The notes under the pieces are model-generated. The model had not been told where the DNA came from and did no database searches. It was given only the letters and a program-made list of their open reading frames with translations. Positions 47,801-59,686 of a stretch of DNA of 64,000 nucleotides are shown here, one piece after another (the first letter of the stretch is position 1; the number at the start of each line of letters is the position of its first letter). Source of the stretch: Onthophagus taurus (lineage: Eukaryota > Arthropoda > Insecta > Coleoptera > Scarabaeidae). The stretch lies in contig NC_091967.1 in assembly GCF_036711975.1 (NCBI RefSeq), positions 20,274,001 through 20,338,000 of the forward strand, in the 5' to 3' direction. The translations under genes were made by a program, and so were the position numbers.

Positions 47801-50800
47801 AAACTGTCAATGGTATATTTTAAATAAAGTATCACATACATGTTTAGTTGTTCAAAAAAATTGACGTAAGTTAAAATGTAATATTATATAATAATAGAAA
47901 GTGTTGTAAAATTAATAACTTTAAGAACTCCTGAAGATGCTCCGAAAGGAGCGAAACCGGTAGAGTGATAATAAACACATTTCACCTTTAAGTGCAAAAT
48001 TTGTTTAATTGAATTACCCAGATGAAAAGAAAACAAAAATGAATATTATTAATAAATTCGCTGCAGAAAACTTTAAAGTGTTATAATTTCGTAAATAATT
48101 GAAATAGGACATATGTACATTAACATTTTTTTTTGGTAATTGAATTAGCTGATAGCATATGTCAAAGTTGGATGATGAGCTAATAAATCACCCTGTATAT
48201 TTCTGGAAGGTCCTAAAAACCAACGTTTAGAACCTTTCTAGTCGCAATTTCCGGTTTTGGTATGGCAGAATGGCAGATTTCTTTTACAATTCGTATTCTT
48301 TCTCAGGTTACATTGCCATTTTCATCCTTTATTTTCGTTATCTTTGGTTCTTCTTGTGGCTACATTTGATTTTAGTATTTTCATATTCTTGTTATATTCT
48401 ATAGTTTCTAGGATTTGTATTGTTTGGTACGCTCTTATGTTTGTTCGTATTTTCTTTTTGACAATGCGGTTAATAGTTTTGTATTCTGTTGTACACTTCT
48501 TCGTTTTCCATCGTTTTTCAATTAGTTGTGTAGTTTTCGGTTCAAGTAGAGTCTCTTTCATGTGTTTAATTCTATCTTCCTAGTGATGAAAACATCCAGG
48601 AAAGGTAACTGTTTAGCAGCGTAGTTGCCAGTTCAGATGGTTTACCAATTTCTGGAGATGGTTTTTTCCATGCTACCAGATCACAAAGGTGTCTACAGAC
48701 TCTTCCTTAATGCTTCTTCTTCAAACACCTCGAATACATTTTTAAAGACTGTAGATATCTGTTTGTGTGTGTTTTTTTCCGATATACTCCCAGTTCCATA
48801 CCCCATCTGTATTCCTAGTGACCAAAACATCCAGGAAAGGTAACTGTTTTGCAGTTTTCCTTTTCATGGTAAATTTGATCACGGGGTGTTGAAAGTTTAG
48901 GTGACTAAGGAATTCCTGGGGACACATTTTCTTCATGTAACCAGATCACAAAGGTGTCATCCACATAACCAAGCCATAACTTCGATTTCTACGAACTATT
49001 TCTTAACGCTTCTTCCTCAAACATCTCCATGTAATAACTGGCTATTATCGGTGACAATGGTGATCCCATGACTGCCCTTTGCCATGGCTCGTAGAAACCT
49101 CCATTCCAACTAAAATCTGTTGATGATAAACCATACTCCATTAGCCCTGGAAAATACTTTGGTAAACTCTAAAGGATGAATTTCTGGTGAAGACGATCCA
49201 CGGCATCTTCTTTGGCACTCGTACTTCGGTAAATGCAGGTTCCACAAATCTTGAGATATCCTAAGGATCTAACTTCATACTTTTGATTGATTTTACAAAA
49301 TGCGTACAATCTCTGACAAATGTTTTTGTTTTACTTGTAAATTCTTGGTTTCTGTTGTTCTGCTGGAATTTCTGTAGATTTTATCTTCTTAATTTTCTTG
49401 TAAATGGCTGCATCCAAAAGCCTCGTCATCTTGTCGCTGTCATCATTCCTGTCCTTAATCATGTTGTCATTCCGTTTGTCTGCTGGTAAAACAATGATAT
49501 ACAGGGTGAATTATTAGTATCCCGGCGGACGATAGTTGCTAAACCGTTTGAGAAAGAAAAAAATGTTTTCTACAAAAGTTGTTTGACTCACCACTTTCTA
49601 TTATGTAAAATTATTTTCACTTATACAGGGTGTTTCATTTAGGCATAACGGAGAGTATGTAGATTTTTTTTAATGGAACACCTATATATTTTATCATATT
49701 ATGAATAGCATTAAATTTGTTTATACAGCCGTATATATTACTAACTCATAGCGTTCATAGTTCTTAAGATATTCAATTGTTTTTCCAAAATGTGTCCATT
49801 GCAGCATCTTTTCAAAAACGATATTTTTTCCAATTTTGCCTTGAAACTATGTCAGATAATAGTCAAAACCAGTAGGTAAATGATAGTATCCAAAGATATT
49901 AGATACGCTATACAGCGTGGTCATAAAGTTTAGTTACTTTTGATGTTTTTCAAGTGGCTTTTTAAATAAGTTTTTTAAATGGAACATTCTGTATATTATG
50001 TGTTGGTTGAATTTCCCATCAAGTTACCTTTAAATAATGATAAGTATGTTATATATCTAACTTTAGTAGTTTTCCTGATATTTAGAATTTAAAGAAAAAT
50101 GTGTAATAAAATGTCATTATTGTACTTAAAAAAGTGACAGAATGTAATATTTCTTTTTTGTTTGTCTGTCATTCCTAAATCAGTAAGATTATAATATATT
50201 AAAATACAATTAAAAAAAAACTGTAATAATTAAATAATCATTAACTCACCCAGTATATGTATAAAAAAATGTTTGGTGATATGGGGCACTTTGTCATTTC
50301 TTCTGAATGATGCAATTGGGTTAATAAAATTTCCTTCATCGTCATTTGTAAGTCAATTTTTGTAAGAATTACTTTACCATTTATTATATTATTATTGTTT
50401 TAACAGTTTTCTTTATTTATATATTATATAACCTACTATTATGCATTATCCTTGAGATTAATTAACTAATTATTGGAAAATTTAAATATTTTACAATCTC
50501 ACTTCAATCACATTAAAAAAATGTATATACGCGCTTTGTTATTTTAACCGAATATTGACAGTGCACTATTTTAATCGCCTTTTAAACTTTATTATCATCC
50601 ATTTTTGCTTATCTAAAACTACTTGACTACCTACTAAAATGAACAAATCATTATAAATTACAAGTGTAAAAAATTAAACGTATTAATTTTTTTGTTTTTT
50701 TTTTCAGTAAACATAATCGCTTTAACAACGGGAATGATGCTCGCTTGGTCATCACCAGTAATACCAAAATTGAAAACAACCGATTCTGAAAATCCTTTAA

Positions 50801-52041
50801 CATTTCCGGTAACATCAGAAGAAGAATCATGGATTGGTTCCCTATTGGCTTTAGGAGCAGCAGTAGGCCCATTCCCATTCGGTTTTCTTTCCCAAAAAAT
50901 TGGAAGAAAATTTACTTTAATATCAACAGCATTTCCTTACATAATTGGTTACTTAATGGCTGCTTTTGCTACGACGGTTGAAGTACTATTCGCAGCTCGT
51001 CTTATAGCTGGTTTGGCTGTTGGAGGTGTTTTTGCTGTTTTACCCGGTTACTTAGTAGAAGTTTCAGATGTAGATGTAAGGGGATTAATCGGAACCTCAA
51101 TGAATAATTTTATTTGTTTTGGATTACTTTTATCATATGTTGTTGGACCGTATATTTCGATTACTTGGTTTAGTATAATTTGCGCTATCGTACCTTTAGC
51201 TTTTGCAATAAGCTTTTTTATTTTTACTCACGATTCACCGTTTTATTTAATAGAAAAGAATAAACGCGAGGAAGCCGAAAAATCGTTAGCATATTTAAGG
51301 AATTCGAGTATTTCGGACGTGCAAAAAGAATATGAAATGATTCGAGAAACTATTGGGAAAGATAAAGAAAACGCTGGAAAATTTTTCGATGTTTTTAAAT
51401 CTAAAGGAACCACGAAAGCTTTCTTAATATCAAACGCCCTAATGCTTTTCCAACAATTATCTGGTATTAATATCATTTTGTTTTATGCACAAGATGTGTT
51501 TTCGGCTGCAGAAACTGACCTTCCAGATGAAGTTCCGCCAATGATTGTTGGCGCTGTACAATTAATTTCAAGTTTTGTCGTACCCGTTTTAGTAGAAAAA
51601 TGGGGTCGTAAAATGTTACTTTTATGTTCAGCTGCTGGAATGACAATTGCAACAATTCCACTCGGGTTATACTTTTTTCTTAAAGAACAAACCGATGTTG
51701 ATATCTCCGGAATTTCATGGTTACCAATCCTTGCCCTTGTCGTGTATTTATTCACTTACAACTCCGGATTTGGACCATTAGCTTGGACTGTTATGGCAGA
51801 AATATTACCAAGTAATTTAAAAGCTTCAACAAGTTCGGTTACTGCTTGTTTTTGCTGGTTAGTTTCATTTCTAGTCACCAAATTTTTCCATAACATATCT
51901 TACGGTCTTAATATCGGTATGGGAGGATCGTTTTGGATTTTTGCAGCTATGGATATCATTGCTTTTATATTTACGTTCTTTTATGTTCCGGAAACTAAAG
52001 GAAAATCTTTTCAAGAAATACAATCAATTTTAAACTCGTAA
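44830..52041 (+). CDS. Tret1-like facilitated sugar transporter, gene C
   Basis: Predicted 12-helix MFS sugar transporter, Tret1-like. Exons are 44830-44884 (starting [24 protein letters not shown] donor) and 50708-52041 (acceptor TTTTTTCAG), together 1389 nt, 462 aa. The open frame extends a few codons upstream of the acceptor, but the MFFFS codons are intron. Motifs: [10 protein letters not shown] near residues 31-40, KIGRKF at 82-87, HDSPFYL at 193-199, QQLSGINII at 267-275, VEKWGRK around 314-320, GFGPLAW at 372-378 (A where A and B have P) and PETKGKS at 446-452. Exon 1 is the shortest of the three. AATAAA lies at 52169. The phase-1 intron holds transposons instead of Sat-A. Confidence 0.92.
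46278..46536. mobile_element. Mariner-type MITE, 259 bp, TA-flanked
   Basis: Starts CAGGGTGTCACACA and ends TGTGTGACACCCTG. The inverted ends extend for nearly 50 bp with few mismatches (CCAAGCTGTAACTCTGT against its complement). TA lies on both sides (46276-46277, 46537-46538). No coding frame. Confidence 0.8.
46600..47120 (-). pseudogene. Mariner/IS630-type transposase remnant
   Basis: Two minus-strand frames overlap with a shift. Frame 46799-47062 reads [20 protein letters not shown], with the first catalytic D (FLWTDES), and [11 protein letters not shown]. Frame 46474-46842 reads [15 protein letters not shown], with the second catalytic D, RWIG-like [21 protein letters not shown], then degenerates. 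The C-terminal third is lost. Confidence 0.75.
47577..47616 (-). ncRNA. Hammerhead-ribozyme-like motif, left arm copy
   Basis: On the minus strand: ACTC (stem I), CTGAGGA, an extra T, then GCTCC-GAAA-TTAGC (stem II reduced to three pairs), GAAA, CCGG, TA and GAGT (stem I). It is the same design as the right-arm motif but stem II has lost two pairs. Confidence 0.4.
47927..47966 (+). ncRNA. Hammerhead-ribozyme-like motif, right arm copy
   Basis: ACTC (47927-47930) can pair with GAGT (47963-47966) as stem I. CTGAAGA (47931-47937) fits the CUGANGA core. GCTCC-GAAA-GGAGC (47939-47952) forms a perfect five-pair stem II with a GNRA loop. GAAA (47953-47956) completes the core, and CCGG followed by TA gives a very short stem III and a GUA cleavage triplet. 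One extra T (47938) sits between the core and stem II, unlike the canonical ribozyme. The palindromic CCGG stem III would favour activity as a dimer. Confidence 0.5.
48560..49200 (-). pseudogene. Penelope-like reverse transcriptase remnant
   Basis: Minus strand, in order and across frameshifts: [20 protein letters not shown] and [14 protein letters not shown] (about 49000-49110), [18 protein letters not shown] with the catalytic YVDD (48956-48967), then [20 protein letters not shown] and [16 protein letters not shown] (48742-48936). This is the block order of Penelope-like reverse transcriptases. Part of it (about 48580-48720) repeats the 48820-49050 segment, a partial direct duplication. No GIY-YIG domain is visible. 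Confidence 0.75.
49499..50230 (+). mobile_element. Mariner-derived repeat, third copy
   Basis: Begins with an ACAGGGTG terminus and matches the inverted right arm at 12290-12970 along its length (CCCGGCGG..CGATAGTT, GTTGTTTGACTCA, CGTAACGGAGAGTA-like and GTGTCCATTGCAGCATCTTT blocks). It lacks the TTGGG insert found at 12581. No open frame survives. Confidence 0.75.
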
Positions 52042-52879
52042 TACCTATTATAGCAAATTGATTAAAAGAATCTAGTTTTCCTGGTTATAAAAATGTAATA
52101 AATGTTGTGATACTGATTAAGTTAAAATGTATAGTAAGTTATGTCGTAGTTTTAAGTAATTTTAATTAAATAAATTAGATACTTAAACGAGAATTTATTT
52201 AAATTTTAAATTGAACAGATATGCAACTAAGATTACACCATTTGTTAGTACCTATCCAAATTTTGACGATTAATCAGGATACTGACAAAGGTGTACCCTC
52301 ACGTAGTGTCCTTTAGTCCTTTAGTTATTGTTTGCTAGATGGAAACATTATTTATACGTCATATTTGATTATTAATTTTTTATACGGTGTTCTTTTAATC
52401 ATTGCAAGTATGCAACCCAATATACAAATCGCGTATTGCAATACCGATACTGTGATATTGGTTGCATACTTGCAATGATAACGTCGGGCACGATAATTAA
52501 TTAACACGGTGTACTTATACATGAAAAATAAAGTGTGGAAAGAAATTCTGGAAGTTTTTTTAGAAAATTTTAGGATACAGGGATGTCAGACATAATATTT
52601 GCAATATTTCCAGATTTACTGGTTATCTGATACTATTAGCAATTTTATATATTGTTCATTATTAGCATTTACCCTTCAATATAAATTTTTTCTAGAACTT
52701 GTAGAGGAGAACTTCTGAGTAGATAATATTTTGAATTGGAACCCATGTCCAGTCCTACAACCATGTGAACCATTTGAAAATATGTTTTTTACGCGCCCAC
52801 CTTTAACCAGTACATAACTTGATTAACAATTCAAATCATTAATAACCAACATAATATGAATCATTTTTTAACACTTGTT
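52042..52879. other. Gene C 3' flank
   Basis: AATAAA at 52169-52174. A short inverted repeat, ATTGCAAGTATGCAACCCAATA (52400-52421) against TATTGGTTGCATACTTGCAAT (52454-52475), lies near 52.4 kb. No gene recognised. Confidence 0.5.
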
Positions 52880-53770
52880 TACAATTACACTAAAACTATT
52901 CTTTTCAAAGGATGGTTAGCATTCTGATCCACTACAAGTGTGATTCGATGTGGCGACCACCAACATCGTTACACGTATTGTACATACGAATGATGTTCTG
53001 GTAAACTCGCTCCATCACACCTGGTGTATCTGCAATCTGTCCTGCAGCGACCACAACTTTTACCACCAGATCTTATATCTGTACAGGAGTCTCATAACCC
53101 AAACTCTTCTTATAACAACATAGGAAAAAATCCAATGGAGACCAATGGATCATCGGCCTATCCATCTTTGTCTGAATCGTCGATCCAGGAGTTCTCGAAC
53201 ATGAAGTGAAAAGTGAGGAGAACGCTGTCATGTCTTGACGGACGGTCAATGACACAGCATCCAACAACACGACAAATACTTGTTATAGGAAAATCAAGTA
53301 GGTGGGATCTATTAGGTTGGATGGAAAAATTTTCGGTTCAATCACATGACCATCCAGAATACCTGCTCACACATTTATAACAAATCTGTGTTAGAATCCG
53401 TGGACACGCGTGCCATGAAGAATTTCGTCTGCCCAGACATGGCTATTTTGAGAATTGAGAACACAATCCCTAGTAAAATGCCATTCATCTGTGAAGAGAA
53501 TGAGCCTTGAAAATAGGAGTTTGTTGATGTAGCGGTGCAGAAACCACGTACAGAACTCATTGCGCAAAATCGGCTGGCAGTACTGAATGTATCCTTTGGA
53601 AGTGATATAGTTGTTCATGCCTAAAATTCCAGACGGTGCTGGGAGCAACATCCATTGCATGTATAATTGCTCGTGTACTCGTTGATGGGTTTTCTTCAAC
53701 GTAATAAGTATGGTCTCTTCCAATTCGAAGTGAAGCGAGGGAAAACTGGGAAAAAACTCTTCCAACCCCT
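52880..53770 (-). pseudogene. Mariner/IS630-type transposase remnant
   Basis: The minus-strand frame at 53391-53765 reads NEFCTWFLHRYINKLLFSRL then ILFTDEWHFTRDCVLNSQNS and HVWADEILHGTR. This is the region around the first catalytic D (LFTDE) of the same family as the 46.6-kb remnant. Before it stand RVHEQLYMQW and YITSKGY. Sequence to about 52880 continues the family in broken frames. Confidence 0.7.
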
Positions 53771-53959
53771 CCAGCTACAGGCCCATCTCACATCTTTCAT
53801 TACTCTCAAAAGTATTAGAGAAAATAATACTGGTATACTTAAAAATATCATGGAGATAAAATAATAGAGTATGTAGTTTATTTGTTCATTAACAGATTCT
53901 GGTTATTATCACAATTAAATTACGCTTAGGTACATTGGACATCGTATTTCGACAACAAA

Positions 53960-54835
53960 ATGTAAAAAACTCTGCGCAATTCAGATTACTACCTAATAGA
54001 AGAAGAAGTTTATAAATGGTTCTTGTCACAAAGATTTATGCCAAACATTAATAACAAGTTTATTGCAAATAAGCTTAACCGATTTATATAAAGCCATGGC
54101 ATTCGCAGATTAAAAGTTAGTGGGGAAAGCAGTCAAGCGATCCTGCAGTAGTTCAGCCTTAAAAAAAAATACTGACAAAATGAACGAGCTTAAGTTATTA
54201 CCTAGCCAGATATACAATGCTGATGAATCAACACTTTTTTGAAAGTTGTATCATACGTTGGTACATGTCAAAGAAACCTCAGCATCAAGAGCGAAGAAAG
54301 AAAGAGTAACTTTTTTCTCTTTTGCCAATAGCGATGGTACTCATAAACTCAAAATGTTGGCTAATGGCCAACTTAAATTTCCAGAGCTTTTAAAAATGTT
54401 AATATTCCATTGGACTACTATTCAACAAAGAAAGCACGGATGACATACGCTCTATTGGTTGATTGGTTTCATACATGTTATGTCAAACAAATAAGAACAT
54501 TTCAAAAAGAGAACAATCTTAACGGAAAAGCGCTATTACTAATGCGCAGTTGAAGAGCGATAATGGTGAAATTGTAACCAGAACATCTGAAGACGATTCA
54601 GATTATTATATTCTATTAACTACCATAAAGGAAAAGCTACTTTCGGAAGACAATCAGCAGCAATTTACTGAAAGCAGCAACATGTTGCAACAAACTTCGT
54701 CTAACAATCATCAGCATACCGAAACTGAACTAAACGACTGGATTGTTGGAGATGACAACATATTACCTCTACATAGCGATGATAGTGTTTCAGATAATGA
54801 AACAGCTATAGATGCACCAAAAGAAAAAATTTTTA
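53960..54835 (+). pseudogene. Tigger/pogo-type transposase remnant
   Basis: Broken frames read YLIEEEVYKWFLSQR and SHGIRRLKVSGE (CENP-B-like DNA-binding part), then LPSQIYNADESTLF, a stop, and KERVTFFSFANSDGTHKLKM (start of the DDE domain, with the first D in NADEST). Last is a C-terminal frame at 54550-54897 with acidic sequence such as LNDWIVGDDN. Stops at the DDE start and after 54440 exclude function. Its 3' end runs directly into Sat-C. Confidence 0.75.
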
Positions 54836-55850
54836 AGTTTTGCAATTTTCGCCGATTAAGTTTTAAAAATTCGTATAAAATCCAGTTCTTGGAATAGGTG
54901 TATGAAAATTTCCCAAAGTGTTAAGAAAAGTATCCTCTTTCCAATAAACCAACACGTTTTGAAAAATAACTATACGTTTTTGAGAAAACAATATTTGAAG
55001 TTTTGATAAAAAGTTCAATGTTGTAATTTTCATCGATAACTTTCAAAATTCGCTATAAAATTAATTTCTTGAAGGATTCTTGTGGAAATATCACTAATTA
55101 TTAATTAAAGTGTCCTCTATTTAATGTAACAAGCCGTTTTGAAAAATCACTTTTAGTTCTTGAGAAAAAAATTTTTGAAATAATCGAAAATTTTTTCGAG
55201 TTTTGCAATTTTCGGCGATTAAGTTTTAAAAGTTCGTATAAAATCTAGTTCTTGGAATAGGAGTGTGAAAATTTTCCAAAGTGTTAATAAAAGTGTCCTC
55301 TTTCCAATGAACCAACACTTTTTGAAATATAACTTTTCGATTTTGAGAAAACAATATTTGAAGTTTTGATAAAATTTTCAATGTTCAATTTTCATGGATA
55401 ACTTTCAAAATTCGCTATAAAATTAATTTCTTGAAGGATCCCTGTAGAAATATCAGCAATTATTAATTAAAGTATCCTCTTTTTAATGCAAAAAGCCGTT
55501 TTGAAAAATCATTCTCAGTTCTTGAGAAATAAATTTTTGAAATTATCGACAATTTTTTTTGCATTTTTCCCAGATTAAGTTTTAAAAATTTCTATAAAAT
55601 CCAGTTCTTGAAATATGAGTATGAAAATTTTCCAAAATGTTAATAAAAGTGTCCTCTTTCCAATGAACCAACACGTTTTGAAAAATAACTTTTAGTTTTT
55701 CAGAAAACTATATTTTAAGTTTTTATAAAATTTTCAATGTTGCAAATTTTCATCGATAACTTTTAAAAATCGCTATAAAATTCATTTCTTGAAGGATCCT
55801 TGTGGAAATATCGCCAATTATTAATTAAAGTATCTTCTTTTTAGAGTTAT
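54836..55850 (+). repeat. Sat-C array, about 2.8 copies
   Basis: Same 363-bp dimeric satellite and orientation as 40140-42190 but more diverged, starting at TTTTGCAATTTTCGCCGATT and ending at AATTATTAATTAAAGTATCT. Confidence 0.95.
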
Positions 55851-56009
55851 TCGTGAGTTAAATCAGCATCAAAAAAGTTTATTTTGTATCTTGGATCCAA
55901 ATAAGTTGACATATCTTATCAGCTTTCTTATTAATTTCATTTTTATTCAAATATCCCAATAATGTGGCAATATAGGGTATGTCGGATAACCGGATATTCG
56001 GCATCCCCT

Positions 56010-56690
56010 TCGGCCGGACAGTTACAAAGATACAGTTTGCAGATCATCCATGCCTACACATCAACGAGTAATTCAGATGAGGAAGAGATTAAAAATTTTT
56101 ACTAAGCCTTAGGCACAGCTCATCAAATGGAAAGATCACATTTTGTAATGGTTACGGAAGATTCCAATGACAAAATAAGAGAACTACAACAAGGAGATTC
56201 TGATTACATAGGAAACTTCGGACTAGGCGAGAAATACGATAGAGGAAAAATTTTATTCAATTACTTGAACAGAGAAAAGCTGTACTGTCTCAAAACATTC
56301 TTTAAGAAGGCAATACAACGCAAATGGACATGACGCAGCCCAAACAATCGTACTAAGAATGAAATGGACTTTATCCTAATTATAAATCGTTTCTTAGATA
56401 AGAAATGAAAGCATCAGGAGACAAACAAGGATTACTGATATAACACAAGAAATGACTAAGGTGAAATGGCTATGGGCTGGTTAGTGACAGGTGAGCATAT
56501 AAAATAGCAATGTGGAGACCAGAAACTAAACAAAATGTACGTCCATAAAAACGTTGGGTGAACAATATTACCGAAGCGGCATGTTGATTGCAGCACAAAA
56601 CAGGGAGATATGGAAAAGCGACCTATGTTCAGAAGTGGATGATCACAGGTTGATGAAGAAAAAGAACTAAATTATATGCCTATGTATATG
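56010..56690 (+). pseudogene. RTE-like LINE, endonuclease joined to 3' end (internal deletion)
   Basis: First frames read LQIIHAYTSTSNSDEEEIKN, then DSDYIGNFGLGEKYDRGKIL, LKTFFKKAIQRKWT, a stop, RSPN and KNEMDFILI. These are the middle and end of the endonuclease domain. From about 56465 it reads KWLWAG, RPETKQNVRP and RWVNNI, the end of the reverse-transcriptase ORF. The whole reverse transcriptase core is missing. Confidence 0.75.
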
Positions 56691-59686
56691 TTTTCAAGCT
56701 GTTTTCTTATTAGTGATACTTTAAATTGTTGTGATACTGAATGTAGTATCAACTAAGTATGTACTTTTTCTCTTGAAAATCTATTTATACATATTTATTT
56801 CTTTTATTTTGATAGATGCAATAAATGTTTAACAGTCTAAAACGCAATTTTTAAAGTATTTTAATAATGACTCAGCAATCCGAATTTTCATTTTTAGTCC
56901 CCACTGCATACAAGAACTATTATGTTATAAATAGTATCATGTTGAGTCTAACAGTGTAATATTGGTGAGCTATTCATGTATGCAGTATACAGAGTACTGT
57001 TTCAGATTTTTGATGTTGTGTATTTTGTGTTGCCTAAATAAATTCAAAATTTAACAATCTTTAGAAATAATACATTAATATCAAAATGAACAACGATATC
57101 TATAAATTACATTCAAGAGTACAATATATTTAACTCATTATGGCAATGAATTGATAATATCTTGAATAAGCAAAATCTAATGATTGATGTTGGATTATTA
57201 GTGAAAATAGTATCTATTAAAATCAAATCTATGAAATCAATTTTTAAACGTATTTATAAATCTAATTGCTTATATCTGTCTAAATAGTAGACTGTAAATA
57301 GTAACCATTTATATATTTGCGTCACAAATCGGCGATCAATCATTCTTTGATATCCGATATAATCAAGTATTAGAAATTCACTTTACATTGTAGATAGGTT
57401 CAATTTTTCAATTCAACAAGATAAGTTCTATTTTTTGATGACATCTTCGTTGATCACGACTAAGAAACATGCTTAATAAATTCTAACGCCACACAGCAAA
57501 AAAAAATATGATTTTCTTTAGTAGTAATCGGGAAAATTAGAAAATTGCTGTGAGAGCCATTAAAAACGATGATAACGTTAAAAAATGCCACGTGGAAGTA
57601 GTTTGAATTTAGAATAGACTTAAAAAAGCAATCTTTTGTTATTATTTTTAACTCGTAAAGTTATTTTCACGTAGCATTTTTATAAGTACGTATGTATAAA
57701 TATATACAAGTGTGAGTGTACGCAGACTGATTGACCTCAAAGATAAAAATTACAATAACAAAAAATATTCCGTTCGAATTCCGATTTATATCAATAAGAT
57801 TCATTAATAAAAATAGAAAATAAAGAAGATCTTGGAGATAGGGAATTTTAAAAAAGAAAAAATCAGTTAAAGCTACGCATTGTATGTAGAATTAATTACC
57901 GTTTAGATAATTAAAGCTTTCGTGTAAAATTTTAAATATTTTACCTATCCATAAACGAGAATTAAATGTAGAAGATTAAGTAAATATTCAATATTTAATT
58001 CGTAGTTACTATGTCTGTTTTGCAAAAATTTACCAAGAAATAAAAGCACTTGAACCTGTATACTTATAACAAATTGGTTTCATCAAAGACTCTTATTTAA
58101 GCTGACATTTAGAACAAGTATTATTATCTCGACGTGACCGGATTATTAAATTATTGAATTGTCTGTTTATCGTCGAAATCTGTGGATAATTTTAAGAAAT
58201 ACATTTACACGCATAACAAAAAGAACATCATAAATAATGGTACAATCTAAACTAATTGAGATCTACCATAATTATTATGCAGGAAAAAATATCTTAGTCA
58301 TCATTCAAAAAGTACCTTATATGTTAATGTTAACCGGAAATGACGACGTCTAACATTGTAAGGATAATAGCTTAATTAAAATGTCATTTCTTAAATAAGA
58401 TTTTGATTTTGGAATAAATTAAGGATAATAAATTTATAATGAAAATAACCTTGTTTTAATACATATATTGTTTTGAATATGACAAATTTTTGTTGTTAAC
58501 TGAAACATTCTTTTTCAAATACCTTTTTTCTTTGGTTCTTTTGTTCCATATTAGGAAAATATTCAGATATTATTTACAAATATAACAATACATCTAAAGC
58601 AAGGACTAAATATATATTTAGAAGAATATAATTAATGAAATTACAGTTATAACGCGTTCTTCTTAGACGCATGGTATTCTAGTTCAGAATCCTTTATTTA
58701 TTGAAGCATATATGAATTCTTGTTAACGGAGTTTCAACATATTTTTGTCCTGACAGATAACAAGAAAAGCGGCTAAAAATCTCTAATAAATTACTATATC
58801 ATTGTGACGATACAATAACTGTTATTTTAAACGTTAGATATGGTCAGATATGATAAGAAATGACATCGTCATCCTTTACATTCCCTAATCCTAAGGATGG
58901 TAAACAAAGAAAATCTAAAACTACATTTCCTTTTTTCGTAGCCTTTAATTAGTATAAACAAATAAGTATATAAATAAATCAAACAATCTTACGTCAATAA
59001 ACTCGCTTAAATGGAATGAATATTAACTACCTGTGTAATAAAATTATCGTATTACAATCGACATTGATGAATAACAATGCCTCGTTAATCGAGCTGTATG
59101 AATGGTACGCAAGTACACAAGTACCTAAACCATGAATAAATTTGAAAACAAATCCCATAACCAGTACAACTAATATAAACATTATCAATTAAAATTGGTA
59201 ATTTCAAGGAAACGAGCGTGGGTGTGAAAATGAAGCATTAGAAGGATGTAAACAATAACTATAACTCATTGTCAGGGGAATTACAAAGATAATTTTCTTA
59301 AAACAAACATCGATTATTTTCAATATTGTTAGTTATTACATCAAAATATACAAAATGCAAATATTAAATATCAAATGACCTGCAGAACTTATTCTAATTG
59401 TTTCTTTTATCAGACGATTTACAAAAGTAATTGATTATTTGAGTATTAAATTTCATCTTATCGTTGTGTTTGACTATTACGACGAAAGCAATCGCAATTA
59501 GATGTACTGTTTGGACAATCAAATAAGAAGTAAATTCTTTTCATGTTAATATAGAATATTTCACCAAAAACTACTAAGCATATTCCACTTTATAAATCAG
59601 AACCGTTCTTATTTATTAAAATAAATATTTACAAGAAACTCAACGTTGCGACGAGAATAATTGGTTTTTGACATATAAACAGATAT
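56691..59686. other. AT-rich intergenic sequence, 3 kb
   Basis: No open frame of note, no tandem repeat and no transposon motif recognised. It is the longest stretch of the window without repeats I can name, so it may contain real host intergenic DNA or distant regulatory sites. Confidence 0.5.

Larger units (their letters stand above)
47533..48046. mobile_element. Non-autonomous Penelope-like element with inverted pseudo-LTRs
   Basis: Two arms, about 47533-47720 and 47823-48015, are inverted copies with few differences (AATTCAATTAAACAAATTTTGC and its complement at the outer ends). The centre is about 100 bp. TATTAATAAATTC flanks the unit at 47520-47532 and 48047-48059, a 13-bp target duplication. 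Beyond the right arm there is a 31-bp tail before the duplication. Inverted pseudo-LTRs, a one-sided tail of about 30 bp, variable-length duplications and hammerhead motifs in each arm are all features described for Penelope-like elements. Confidence 0.65.
44885..50707. other. Intron 1 of transporter C
   Basis: Positions 44885-46277 have no recognised content apart from a 61-codon open frame without motifs (44983-45168). The rest is transposon-derived: a small inverted-repeat element, a mariner remnant, Penelope-like sequences and a mariner-derived repeat. Confidence 0.85.

Noticed and set aside
50692..50707. First residues MFFFS of the long frame as the start of transporter C
   Set aside because: They are encoded by the polypyrimidine tract and AG of the splice acceptor; exon 1 at 44830-44884 supplies a better start and the right phase.
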